From positions 62,001 to 126,000 of the forward strand of contig CAVTOO010000008.1 in assembly GCA_963736355.1 (NCBI GenBank): DNA of 64,000 nt. The letters are read 5' to 3'. The notes beneath the pieces are model-generated. The model worked only from the letters and a program-made list of their open reading frames with translations. It was not told the DNA's origin and did no database searches. The position numbers were made by a program, and so were the translations under genes. The DNA is from CAVTOO01 sp963736355 (GTDB lineage Bacteria; Pseudomonadota; Alphaproteobacteria; Rhizobiales; Xanthobacteraceae). Below, piece after piece: positions 53,119-61,169 of the stretch. Position 1 is the first letter of the stretch; each line of letters opens with the position of its first letter.

Positions 53119-54207
53119 ATGGCAGATTCAATTCCCGATATTCTTGAGGCATTCGCCAGAGGCGAGATCGTCGTCGTCACCGATGACGACGACCGCGAGG
53201 GCGAGGGCGATCTCATTGTCGCCGCGACTCTCTGTACGCCGGAAAAGATGGCGTTCATCGTCCGCCATACCTCCGGCATCGTCTGCGCCCCTGTGACCTC
53301 CGAGGATGCGCGCCGCCTGCGGCTCGATCCCATGGTTGCGCACAATGATTCTGCGCATACCACCGCCTTCACCGTGTCGATCGACTACAAGCCGGGCATG
53401 ACGACCGGCATTTCGGCGGAGGAGCGCACCGCGACCTGCCGCGCGCTCGCCAACCCTAATGCGGGCGCCAGCGACTTTGCCCGTCCCGGCCACATTTTTC
53501 CGCTCATCGCCAATGATGGCGGCGTTCTGATGCGTTCGGGCCACACCGAGGCCGCGATCGATCTTTGCCGCCTTTCTGGTTTGCCGACGGTCGGCGTCAT
53601 CAGCGAACTGATGAACGACGACGGCACGGTGATGAAGGGCGTGCAGGTGTCGCGCTTCGCGGCCGAGCACAAGCTGAAGCACGTCACCATCGACGATCTG
53701 ATTGCCTATCGTCAGGCGCGCGAGAAGCTGATCGAGCGCGTCAATTCCTTCACCACAGTCAGCCCCGTCGGAACGCTGCAGGGGCACGCCTATCGCTCGC
53801 CCTTCGATCCGGTCTTTCACTTCGCCTTCGTGCTGGGCCCCATCGGCGACGGTCGCGATGTGCTGGTGCGCTTCCACAAGCCGAACATCATCGACGAATT
53901 GCAGTCCGGCGGCGGATCGACGAGCAAAGTCCGTCGTGCACTCGAACGCATCAAGGCCGAAGGCCGCGGCGTGCTGGTCTATCTGCGCGACGGCGCGGCC
54001 GGTGTGCCGGTGACGCCGCTCGGCGAAGGCGAGCCGCCGACCCGCGATGACGATCGCCGCCGTCAGTGGCGCGAGGTCGGTGTCGGCGCGCAAATCCTGC
54101 GCGATCTCGGCGTGTCCTCGATCCGCAATCTGTCGTCGAGCGAGCATGCCTATCTCGGCCTGTCGGGCTTCGGCATCGAGATCACGGGCCACGAATCGTT
54201 CGACTAA
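53119..54207 (+). CDS. ribB: 3,4-dihydroxy-2-butanone-4-phosphate synthase with degenerate GTP cyclohydrolase II domain
   Basis: 362 residues. The N-terminal RibB domain (1-205) has VVTDDDDREGEGDLI, SAHTTAFTVSID, and DFARPGHIFPL and SGHTEAAIDLCR, making the four-carbon unit of riboflavin. The C-terminal 150 residues resemble GTP cyclohydrolase II (SKVRRALERIKAEGRGVLVYL, LRDLGVSSIRNL) but contain no cysteine, so the zinc site is missing. No FMN riboswitch is visible upstream. ATG 53119. Confidence 0.92.
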   Translation: MADSIPDILEAFARGEIVVVTDDDDREGEGDLIVAATLCTPEKMAFIVRHTSGIVCAPVTSEDARRLRLDPMVAHNDSAHTTAFTVSIDYKPGMTTGISAEERTATCRALANPNAGASDFARPGHIFPLIANDGGVLMRSGHTEAAIDLCRLSGLPTVGVISELMNDDGTVMKGVQVSRFAAEHKLKHVTIDDLIAYRQAREKLIERVNSFTTVSPVGTLQGHAYRSPFDPVFHFAFVLGPIGDGRDVLVRFHKPNIIDELQSGGGSTSKVRRALERIKAEGRGVLVYLRDGAAGVPVTPLGEGEPPTRDDDRRRQWREVGVGAQILRDLGVSSIRNLSSSEHAYLGLSGFGIEITGHESFD

Positions 54208-54227
54208 TTTTTTTTGCGAGTGACGCC

Positions 54228-55157
54228 TTGAGCGACGACGATCTCGTCTTCAACCGCGACTTCCCCTTGCCTGCCGGTCAGGTGGAGGAGGTCGTGCCCG
54301 GCGTGCGCCGCGTGCTGTGCGGCAATCCGGGGCCCTTCACGTTCACCGGCACGGTCAGCTACATCATCGGTCGCGGCAAGGTTGCCATCGTCGATCCGGG
54401 CCCGGACGACGAAGCGCATGCGAGGGCACTGCTCGATGCCGTGCGCGGCGAGACCGTGACGCATATTTTCGTCACGCATACCCATCGCGATCACTCGCCC
54501 AACACTCCGCGCCTCAAGGCTGCGACCGGCGCGACCGTCTATGCCGAAGGCCGCCATCGCGCCTCGCGGCCGGCGTTCGCGGGCGAGCCGTCGATGGAAA
54601 GCGGCGGCGATACGGCATTCGTGCCGGACATGTTCCTGAAGGACGGCGATCTTGTCGAAGGCGACGGCTTTGTCATCGAGGCGGTCGCGACGCCCGGCCA
54701 TGCCGCCAATCACATGGGCTTCGCCTGGGACCAGCGCGACATGATCTTCATCGGCGACCATGTCATGGGCTGGTCGACCAGCGTCGTCGCGCCGCCGGAC
54801 GGATCGATGAGCGATTACATGGCCTCGCTCGAAAAGCTCACCCTGCGCCACGAGCGGCTTTACCTGCCGGGCCACGGCCCGGAAATCCGCGATGCGCCGC
54901 GTTTCGTGCGCGGCTGTATCGCGCACCGCAAGGCGCGCGAGGCCTCGATCCTGCACCGGCTCGCCAAGGGCGAGACCGATATCCCGACATTGGTGCGCGC
55001 CATTTATATCGGCCTCGATCCGCGGCTGGTGCGCGCGGCGGGTTCGTCGGTTCTGGCGCATCTGGAAGATCTGTGCGCGCGCGGCGTCGTTGCAACCGAC
55101 AGCGAATATCCCTCGCGCGAGGGCACTTATCGTTTGGCCGGACCCTTGCCGGTCTGA
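54228..55157 (+). CDS. MBL-fold metallohydrolase
   Basis: 309 residues. THTHRDHSPNTPRLK is the HXHXDH zinc motif; TPGHAANHMGF, FIGDHVMG and YLPGHGPEI are the later metal ligands. A C-terminal winged-helix-like segment follows, as in beta-lactamase-like proteins of the LACTB2 type. The only start near the domain is TTG 54228, 21 bases after ribB stop, and no strong RBS is seen. Substrate unknown. The 3' end overlaps a convergent gene by 31 bases. Confidence 0.83.
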   Translation: MSDDDLVFNRDFPLPAGQVEEVVPGVRRVLCGNPGPFTFTGTVSYIIGRGKVAIVDPGPDDEAHARALLDAVRGETVTHIFVTHTHRDHSPNTPRLKAATGATVYAEGRHRASRPAFAGEPSMESGGDTAFVPDMFLKDGDLVEGDGFVIEAVATPGHAANHMGFAWDQRDMIFIGDHVMGWSTSVVAPPDGSMSDYMASLEKLTLRHERLYLPGHGPEIRDAPRFVRGCIAHRKAREASILHRLAKGETDIPTLVRAIYIGLDPRLVRAAGSSVLAHLEDLCARGVVATDSEYPSREGTYRLAGPLPV

Positions 55158-55975
55158 GCGCCCTTCTTCTGCGTCGTCACGGCAGGCACCGGCGAATTGT
55201 CGATATTGTCGCTGATATCGGCGATCAGCGAACGGATACGCGCGGCATTGCTGCCGAGGTCGTGCTCGAAATAGCGCGACGATGATCGCAGATCGATACG
55301 CGTGCCTTCGCCGTCGGCGGCGATGCGCACGACGACGTCGTCGCGAAAGCCCATCACGGGCGTCAAGGCAATGGCTTCGATATGACCGGCGCGGCGCGGC
55401 TGCGGCGGTCGCGTATCGACGATGCGCCATTTGCGCTTGGTGATGAGGTCGAGCGCGGTGTCGTAGGCCTTCTGCGGCGTGGTCTCCACAATCAGGGGCT
55501 CGATGTCGGGATAGGCGATGCGCTGCTGCTCGGCGGAATAGAGACCGGCATAGGCGGCGGTATTGGCGCCGTCGCCGACACGCAGGCGTGCCAGAACCTC
55601 GAAACGCGGCGGATTGAGCACGTCGGTGGTGATGTCGTGGATCGCCGGCAGCTTGCTGTATTGCAGGGCGAGATAGGCGGGATAGGCCAGAATGAGGGCG
55701 TTGATGAACAGCGCCAGCGCAATGGCGCCGAATCCGCGCGCACCGGTCTGCCAGATCGAGGCGAAGGCAGCGATGGCGACCAGGATCGAAAGCCCCGCAA
55801 GGGCCAGCGCGCCCGCGAAGGTCATCAGCGCCGGGCGGAATTCAAGAAATCCGAAACGCACGACGATGATCGAAACAATCGTCACAATCAGTGAGAACAA
55901 AGCGAGATGACGCGACCAGACGGCCAGCGCCGAGCGCGGTTCTGTGTTGTAGGGGGCGGATAGCCTGCGCGCCAT
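55127..55975 (-). CDS. DUF1499 membrane protein
   Basis: 282 residues. Two or three N-terminal TM helices (HLALFSLIVTIVSIIVVRFGF, LALAGLSILVAIAAFASIW, GAIALALFINALILAYPAYLAL) precede the DUF1499 domain, with NPPRFEVLARLR, KRKWRIVDTRPP and RIDLRSSSRYFEHDLGSNAARI. Function unknown. ATG 55975 is chosen; an upstream ATG at 56041 is less likely. Convergent with the MBL gene. Confidence 0.82.
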   Translation of the reverse strand: MARRLSAPYNTEPRSALAVWSRHLALFSLIVTIVSIIVVRFGFLEFRPALMTFAGALALAGLSILVAIAAFASIWQTGARGFGAIALALFINALILAYPAYLALQYSKLPAIHDITTDVLNPPRFEVLARLRVGDGANTAAYAGLYSAEQQRIAYPDIEPLIVETTPQKAYDTALDLITKRKWRIVDTRPPQPRRAGHIEAIALTPVMGFRDDVVVRIAADGEGTRIDLRSSSRYFEHDLGSNAARIRSLIADISDNIDNSPVPAVTTQKKGAQTGKGPAKR

Positions 55976-56041
55976 GCGTGTAATCTGCCTCTGGCAATCA
56001 TGCGGCGAGGGAACCCATATGGGCACCGCGGCGTTTGCCAT

Positions 56042-56119
56042 CTAGTGTGGTGGTTCAGACGTTCGCTTCAGTATCTCAGCGGGCTCTTCAAGCGAACGTC
56101 TGAACCTAAACCACACTAG
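56042..56119. repeat. Palindromic element with CTAGTGTGG ends
   Basis: CTAGTGTGG ... GGTTCAGACGTTCGCTT (left) pairs with AAGCGAACGTCTGAACC ... CCACACTAG (right). The arms are over 25 bases and the middle loop is about 24. It is directly followed by a second element that shares the CTAGTGT/ACACTAG ends. Confidence 0.85.
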
Positions 56120-56132
56120 TTTTATATTCTAG

Positions 56133-56208
56133 CTAGTGTCCCTTGGATTCCGAAGTTCGCACGAGGGTTTGCTGCGAAGGCATGCGAACTTCGGAATCGG
56201 GACACTAG
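56133..56208. repeat. Palindromic element with CTAGTGTCCC ends
   Basis: CTAGTGTCCC, then GATTCCGAAGTTCGCA pairs with TGCGAACTTCGGAATC and GGGACACTAG. It lies 13 bases after the first element and 5 bases before the extensin-like ATG. The shared CTAGTGT ends suggest one MITE-like family. Confidence 0.85.
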
Positions 56209-56213
56209 GATCG

Positions 56214-57098
56214 ATGACAATGCCATGCGCCTTCCATAATGCTGCCCCGGCATGCCCGGCAAGCCGGATTCGGCTTGTCACAGCATGGCTTGTGCCCTTA
56301 GCCATCACATTGTTGTTGATGTGTGATGTTGTCGCCGCACAAACCGTTCCGTTGCCGCGTCCTCGCCCGCCGGAAGCGGCATCGCCCATGGTGCCTGCTG
56401 CCTGAACTGCAACACCCGCATCGCCTGCGCAGCCCGAGCCGCCATCGGAGTGCCTGCTCGCGCTGACGTCACAGATTGCCATCGCGACACCTGTGCCGTC
56501 GATCACGGGCCCCGGTGCATGCGGCGCGACCGATCTGGTGCGGCTTGAGGCGATCGTGCTGCCGGATTCCTCGCGCGTGCCGATGAAGCCCGCGGCCACG
56601 TTGCGATGTTCGATGGCGACCGCCGTCGCGCAATGGGTTCGCGATGACGTCACGCCGATGGTGGCAGGACTGGACACCACGCTGCGCGAAATCGACAACT
56701 TCGATTCCTACGACTGCCGGGGCCGCAATCGCGTGGTCGGCGCGCAGATCAGCGAACATGGCAAAGCCAACGCGCTTGACATACGCGGCTTCCGCCTCGC
56801 CGACGGACGCATGCTGTCGCTCACCGACCGCACGCTTGCCATTGAATTGCGCGAGCGTGTGAAGGCATCGGTCTGCGCGCGCTTCACAACGGTGCTTGGG
56901 CCAGGCTCGGACTGGTATCACGAAGACCATATCCATCTTGATCTGGCACAACGCCGCAACGGCTTTCGGCTGTGCCAGTGGGAGGTGTGGGAGCCGTTGC
57001 CGGTCGGCGTGCCGCTGCCGCCGGATCGCCCGGTCGATGCGCCGCCGCGCGACGAGCCCCACGAGCCTGCGCCGCCCGCTCAGGCTTTGCCGAAATAA
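56214..57098 (+). pseudogene. Extensin-like family protein with an in-frame TGA
   Basis: About 294 codons. A short N-terminus and TM/signal segment (LVTAWLVPLAITLLLMCDVVA) lead to a proline-rich linker, where TGA at 56403-56405 interrupts the frame. The same frame then reads PAQPEPPSECLLALTSQ and the extensin-like C-terminal domain (DCRGRNRVVGAQISEHGKANALDIRGF, HEDHIHLDLAQ), related to LAS-type metallopeptidases. A single base change would restore it. It is probably exported and acts at the cell wall. Confidence 0.82.
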
Positions 57099-57099
57099 A

Positions 57100-57876
57100 T
57101 CAAAGCGGGCTCAAGGGAATCAGCGCCGGGCCTTCCGGCGTGTCCATGCGGCCCACGGCCACTCCAAAAACCTCGCCGATGCGTTCGGCCGTCAGCGCGC
57201 GCGCGGGCTCATCGTCAGCGACAATCCGTCCGTCATTCATGACGATGACGCGATCGGCAAAACGCGCTGCGAGCGCGAGATCATGAATGACGGCCAGCAC
57301 AGCCGTGCCGCGGTGCGCGGCGTCGCGCAGCAGGCCCATGACCTTCAATTGGTGCCGCGCGTCGAGCGACGCTGTCGGTTCGTCCGCCAGCAAAATCGAT
57401 GCGTCGGTCGCGAGCGCGCGTGCAATCGCCACCCTCGCGCGTTCGCCGCCGGAAAGTGTCGTGATCGGTCGCGTCGCAAACGCTTCCAACTGAGTGGCCG
57501 CGATGGCGCGCGACACGGCGCTGCGATCGGCGTCGGTCAGCGGCGTGAAGGCGTCGCGATGCGGCATGCGTCCGAGCGCGACGATAGCCGCGACTGCGAG
57601 CGGCCAGTGAAAGATGTGGCCCTGCGGCAGATAAGCGAGCTTCTTCGCGCGCTCTTTCTCACCGAGACTGGATAGCGCGCTTTCGCCTAGCGTGATCGCG
57701 CCTTCGCTGCGGATCAGCCCTGCGAGCGCGCGCACCAGCGTCGTCTTGCCTGCGCCGTTGGGGCCGACCAGAATCGTGAACTCGCCGGCGCGCAGCGCCA
57801 GCGATGCATCGCGGACGATAGCCCGGCCGCGCAATGACACGGTGACGCCGGTGGCCTGAAGGAGCGGCGCGCTCAT
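57100..57876 (-). CDS. ABC transporter ATP-binding protein (FecE/BtuD type)
   Basis: 258 residues. Walker A GPNGAGKTTL, signature LSGGERARVAIARAL, Walker B ILLADEP and the H-loop VIHD are all present. YLPQG precedes the signature as usual for iron-siderophore/heme/cobalamin uptake. ATG 57876 overlaps the permease stop as ATGA. Paired with a FecCD-type permease and a divergent binding protein. Confidence 0.92.
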   Translation of the reverse strand: MSAPLLQATGVTVSLRGRAIVRDASLALRAGEFTILVGPNGAGKTTLVRALAGLIRSEGAITLGESALSSLGEKERAKKLAYLPQGHIFHWPLAVAAIVALGRMPHRDAFTPLTDADRSAVSRAIAATQLEAFATRPITTLSGGERARVAIARALATDASILLADEPTASLDARHQLKVMGLLRDAAHRGTAVLAVIHDLALAARFADRVIVMNDGRIVADDEPARALTAERIGEVFGVAVGRMDTPEGPALIPLSPL

Positions 57877-58880
57877 GAGGCAGCGTCCTCCAGGGCGTAG
57901 CGTTCCTTGAAGATCATGAAAATGAAGAACGGCGCGCCGATCAGCGCGGTGATGACGCCGATGCGGATTTCGTTGGGGCCGCCGGTCAGGCGAATAATGA
58001 TATCGGCGGCGAGCAGCAGCGCTGCGCCCGCCAATGCGGACGGCAGCAGAATGCGCGCTGGATCGAAGCCGTAGGCGCGGCGCACCAGATGTGGCGCGAC
58101 AAGGCCGATGAAGGAGATGGCGCCGGACACCGCGACCGCCGACCCGATGCCGATTGCAACGCCGCAGACGACCATCGCGCGCACACGCGGCACGTTGACG
58201 CCGAGCGAGCTTGCGGCGTCTTCGCCGAGCGTCAGCGCGCGAAAGGATGTCGCATTGAGACTGAGCAGAACCCAGCTCGCCAGCATGAAAGGGGCGGCGA
58301 GCCGGACATGGTCCATGCTGCGGTCCTGCATCGAGCCGAGCAGCCAGAACGAAATCTCAAGGGCGATATAGGGGTTTGGCGCAAGGTTGAGGATCAGCGC
58401 GATGGCGGCACCCGCAAGGCTCGCAATAGCAAGGCCGGCGAGCAATGTGACGGTGAGCGATGCGCGACGCCCGGCGATGGCGACGAGCGCGCCAACCGAG
58501 ATCAGCGCACCGACAATGCCCATGATCGGCACCGCCAGCGATGTCGCGGTTGCAAATCCGAAAGCCATCATGAGGGCGGCGCCGGCGGCGGCGGCCTGCG
58601 GTGCGCCGAACAGGCTCGGCTCGGCCAGCGGATTTCGCAGCAGCCCCTGCAGCGACGCGCCGGCAATGCCGAATGTCGCACCGATCAGGACGCAGAGCAG
58701 CGTGCGCGGCAGGCGGATATCGCGCACGATCAGGCCCTCGACGCCGTTGCCGTTCAGGAGCGCAAAAAGGGTCGTGCGCAGCGACAGGTTGGCCGGCCCG
58801 ATGACGAGCGACATTGCGAACAGGGCCACCACCAGAACGGCGAGGCTCAGCGTCACGGCGGTACCCGGTCGGGTCATCAT
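57873..58880 (-). CDS. FecCD-family ABC transporter permease
   Basis: About 335 residues with 9-10 TM helices. RLPRTLLCVLIGATFGIAGASLQGLLRNPLAEPSLFG and GAISFIGLVAPHLVR are FecCD/BtuC signatures. Start chosen as ATG 58880 rather than 58940, which would nearly touch the divergent gene. It carries a metal-chelate such as ferric siderophore, heme or cobalamin; the substrate cannot be told. Confidence 0.91.
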   Translation of the reverse strand: MMTRPGTAVTLSLAVLVVALFAMSLVIGPANLSLRTTLFALLNGNGVEGLIVRDIRLPRTLLCVLIGATFGIAGASLQGLLRNPLAEPSLFGAPQAAAAGAALMMAFGFATATSLAVPIMGIVGALISVGALVAIAGRRASLTVTLLAGLAIASLAGAAIALILNLAPNPYIALEISFWLLGSMQDRSMDHVRLAAPFMLASWVLLSLNATSFRALTLGEDAASSLGVNVPRVRAMVVCGVAIGIGSAVAVSGAISFIGLVAPHLVRRAYGFDPARILLPSALAGAALLLAADIIIRLTGGPNEIRIGVITALIGAPFFIFMIFKERYALEDAAS

Positions 58881-58951
58881 GGTCGAAAGGTCCAGCTTCC
58901 TGATCGCGCATGTGCTGACGCGGCCCGTCTGCCGTGGCATAAGGCGCGACC

Positions 58952-59806
58952 ATGTTCAAGACGACGCTGCCCGGAGCGGGCCTCTTTCGTGCGGTGTTTC
59001 GCGCTCTTGTCGCCACGCTGGCGCTCACAGTCGTGGCGCGGGGCGAGGCGCCGCCGCAACGGATCGTCTCGTTTAATTTGTGTTCGGATCAGCTGATCCT
59101 GGCGCTGGCGGATGCCGACCAGATCGCAGGACTGTCGCCCTATTCCGTCAACCCCGCTCTGTCGGTGATGACCGCTGAAGGCGCACGGTTTACGCGCCTG
59201 GACTGGAGTGCCGAATCCGTCATCGGCGTGCGCCCCGATCTCGTCATCACGGGCCCGAGCGATCGGCCGACGCAGGCGATGCTGGCCGCACTCGGTATGC
59301 CGGTTGCGACCATCGGTCTTGTCTCGGATCTCGATGCGGCCATGAGCGAAGCGCGCGAAGTCGGGCGTTGGGTCGGTCATCCTGAACGCGGCGAGGCGAT
59401 GGCGCAGTCCATTGCCAAAGCCGCTCAGCGTCTCAGGTCGGCAAGCGCAGCCACGTCGCGCACGGCGCTGATCATCGAGCGTGGCGGCTATGCCAACGGT
59501 CCGCAGAGTCTTGCGGCTGCGATGCTCGCCATCGCCGGGTTGAAGTCACCCGTCGGCGGTCCGACGGGTTACGGCGGCTTCGTCTCGCTCGAGCATCTTC
59601 TGGTGATCAAGCCCGACATTCTGGTGTTGAAGGACGAACCGAGCGTTGCCGCGGATCAGGGCGCGGTGTTCCTGACGCATCCGGCCTTGCGCGCGCTTTA
59701 TCCGTCGTCGCGGAGAATCGATCTGCCGAGCCGCTATACGCTGTGCGGTGGTCCGGCCCTGATCGAGGGGCTGAATTATCTCGCCGACAAACTGGCCGCG
59801 CGGTAG
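58952..59806 (+). CDS. ABC transporter substrate-binding protein (BtuF/FhuD type)
   Basis: 284 residues. Signal peptide at the N-terminus (FRALVATLALTVVARGEA) and the class III fold: RIVSFNLCSDQLILALADADQIAGLS, VIGVRPDLVITG and LEHLLVIKPDILVLKDEP. Divergent from the permease gene, 71 bases between starts. The three genes make a complete uptake system; no TonB receptor is adjacent. Confidence 0.88.
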   Translation: MFKTTLPGAGLFRAVFRALVATLALTVVARGEAPPQRIVSFNLCSDQLILALADADQIAGLSPYSVNPALSVMTAEGARFTRLDWSAESVIGVRPDLVITGPSDRPTQAMLAALGMPVATIGLVSDLDAAMSEAREVGRWVGHPERGEAMAQSIAKAAQRLRSASAATSRTALIIERGGYANGPQSLAAAMLAIAGLKSPVGGPTGYGGFVSLEHLLVIKPDILVLKDEPSVAADQGAVFLTHPALRALYPSSRRIDLPSRYTLCGGPALIEGLNYLADKLAAR

Positions 59807-59819
59807 ATTCTTTCTCGAC

Positions 59820-59864
59820 GCATGACCTGACCCGAAAACCGGTTCCCACTTTTCGGGGCCATGC
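59820..59864. repeat. GCATGACC palindromic intergenic element, copy 6
   Basis: GCATGACCTGACCCGAAAACC and GGTTCCCACTTTTCGGGGCC ATGC. It lies between the binding protein gene and mepA and touches the mepA stop. Confidence 0.78.
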
Positions 59865-59865
59865 G

Positions 59866-60805
59866 TTACGGCATCCGCACGATCTGACGGCAGGCGTCGG
59901 GCAGTTGTGCAAGCGTCAGCGGCGGGCGTGGCTTTGGCGGCACCTTCGGCGGCTTGGGATGCAGCACGGCATCCGAAAACCACCAATCGAGTTCTGAACC
60001 GCAGCCGATCGCCGCCTGGCACTGCGGCCTGCGCCTCGCAGCCTTCGCTGCCGTGCGGACATGCGATCCGAATGTGGAAATGATAGTCGTGTCCGTAGAT
60101 CGGCCGCACCTTGCTCATCCATGAACGCGGACTGCCTGCGGTTTCACGGCAGATCGCTTTCTTGATCGCCGCATTGACGAAGACGCGCTCGACGCGCGGA
60201 TCTTCGGCGGCTGCGCGAATGATCGATGTGTGGCCGCCGTCGTCCAGACCGACGGATCGATATCCTTGCGATCCGCCCGCACCATCATCACCGCCGACAT
60301 CTCTTCGCGTTCGACCCGCGTGAGTTCGCGCTTCGGCATCGGTGTCAGCCAGACATCGGCATCGAGTCCGACCTGATGGCTGGCATGTCCGGTCAGCATC
60401 GGTCCGCCGCGCGGTTGCGACATGTCGCCGACCAGCAGCCCGGGCCAGCCGGCAACCTTCGGCACCTTGGCCGCAAGGCGTTCGAGCATGTCGACGAGTT
60501 CGGGATGGCCCCAGTTGCGATTGCGCGACAGCCGCATCACCTGCCAGGTCTGGCCGTTGATCGGCAGCGCCTTGGCGCCGGCGAGGCAGCCTTTCGCGTA
60601 GAAGCCGATGGCGCGCGCGGCGAGCGGCACGGGCTCGTCCTTGCGGCCGAACAATTCCTTGGCTGGGAGTGCCGGATCGTTCGGGATTGGCCAGCGCCGG
60701 CAGGACACGCCGGGTGACGCTGCCCTTATCCTGCGCGTGCGCGACGGCCCCGAGCGCGGCCAGCATCAATCCGGTGAGGAGAGGGATCAGGTTGCAATTC
60801 GTCAT
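59866..60805 (-). pseudogene. mepA: Penicillin-insensitive murein endopeptidase, frameshifted
   Basis: About 312 residues when joined. Exported LAS metallopeptidase that cuts D-Ala-mDAP crosslinks in peptidoglycan. Signal peptide MTNCNLIPLLTGLMLAALGAVAHAQ, then in another frame AKELFGRKDEP, FYAKGCLAGAKALP, VGDMSQPRGGPM and HASHQVGLDADVWL with the HXXXXXXD zinc motif, and later IYGHDYHFHIRIACP. Breaks near 60690, 60250 and 60040. TAA at 59866. Motifs are all there, so error is probable. Confidence 0.86.
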
Positions 60806-61169
60806 GGCCGGAAGATATACCCCATCCAAAAGTGCCTGCGTATTGGGCAAAAAGCTGCGCAGTGCAGTATTCATTAACCGCACGCTCAACTGACCAAGAT
60901 TCGGGCGTGCCTGAAGAAATTTCGACCGGCACATTTTCGCTCTGTCGCACAGAATGCAATTTCAAGCCGATATCGCGCGTTTCGACCGGTTTCAGCAGGG
61001 TGTTGTTACGGATCGTTGATCTATGTGCGCAGGCACCGCCCAGAAATTATGCAGACCTTACCGAATTCTCCTGCGTCCGACGTTTCACAGCGGCTATCCG
61101 CATGATTTCGCGATACTTTTTGTTCAAACAATTCGCGCATGAGAGACGGGTCCTGAGTGGAGTGGCCTG
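60806..61169. other. 364-base gap before the GGDEF-EAL gene
   Basis: No convincing ORF, RNA or strong hairpin was found. The phrase TTTCGACCGG occurs twice (about 60919 and 60978). It probably holds the promoters of the two flanking genes. Confidence 0.5.

Noticed and set aside
58881..58951. Possible cobalamin riboswitch between the ABC permease and binding protein
   Set aside because: The gap is only about 70 bases, too short, and has no B12-box.
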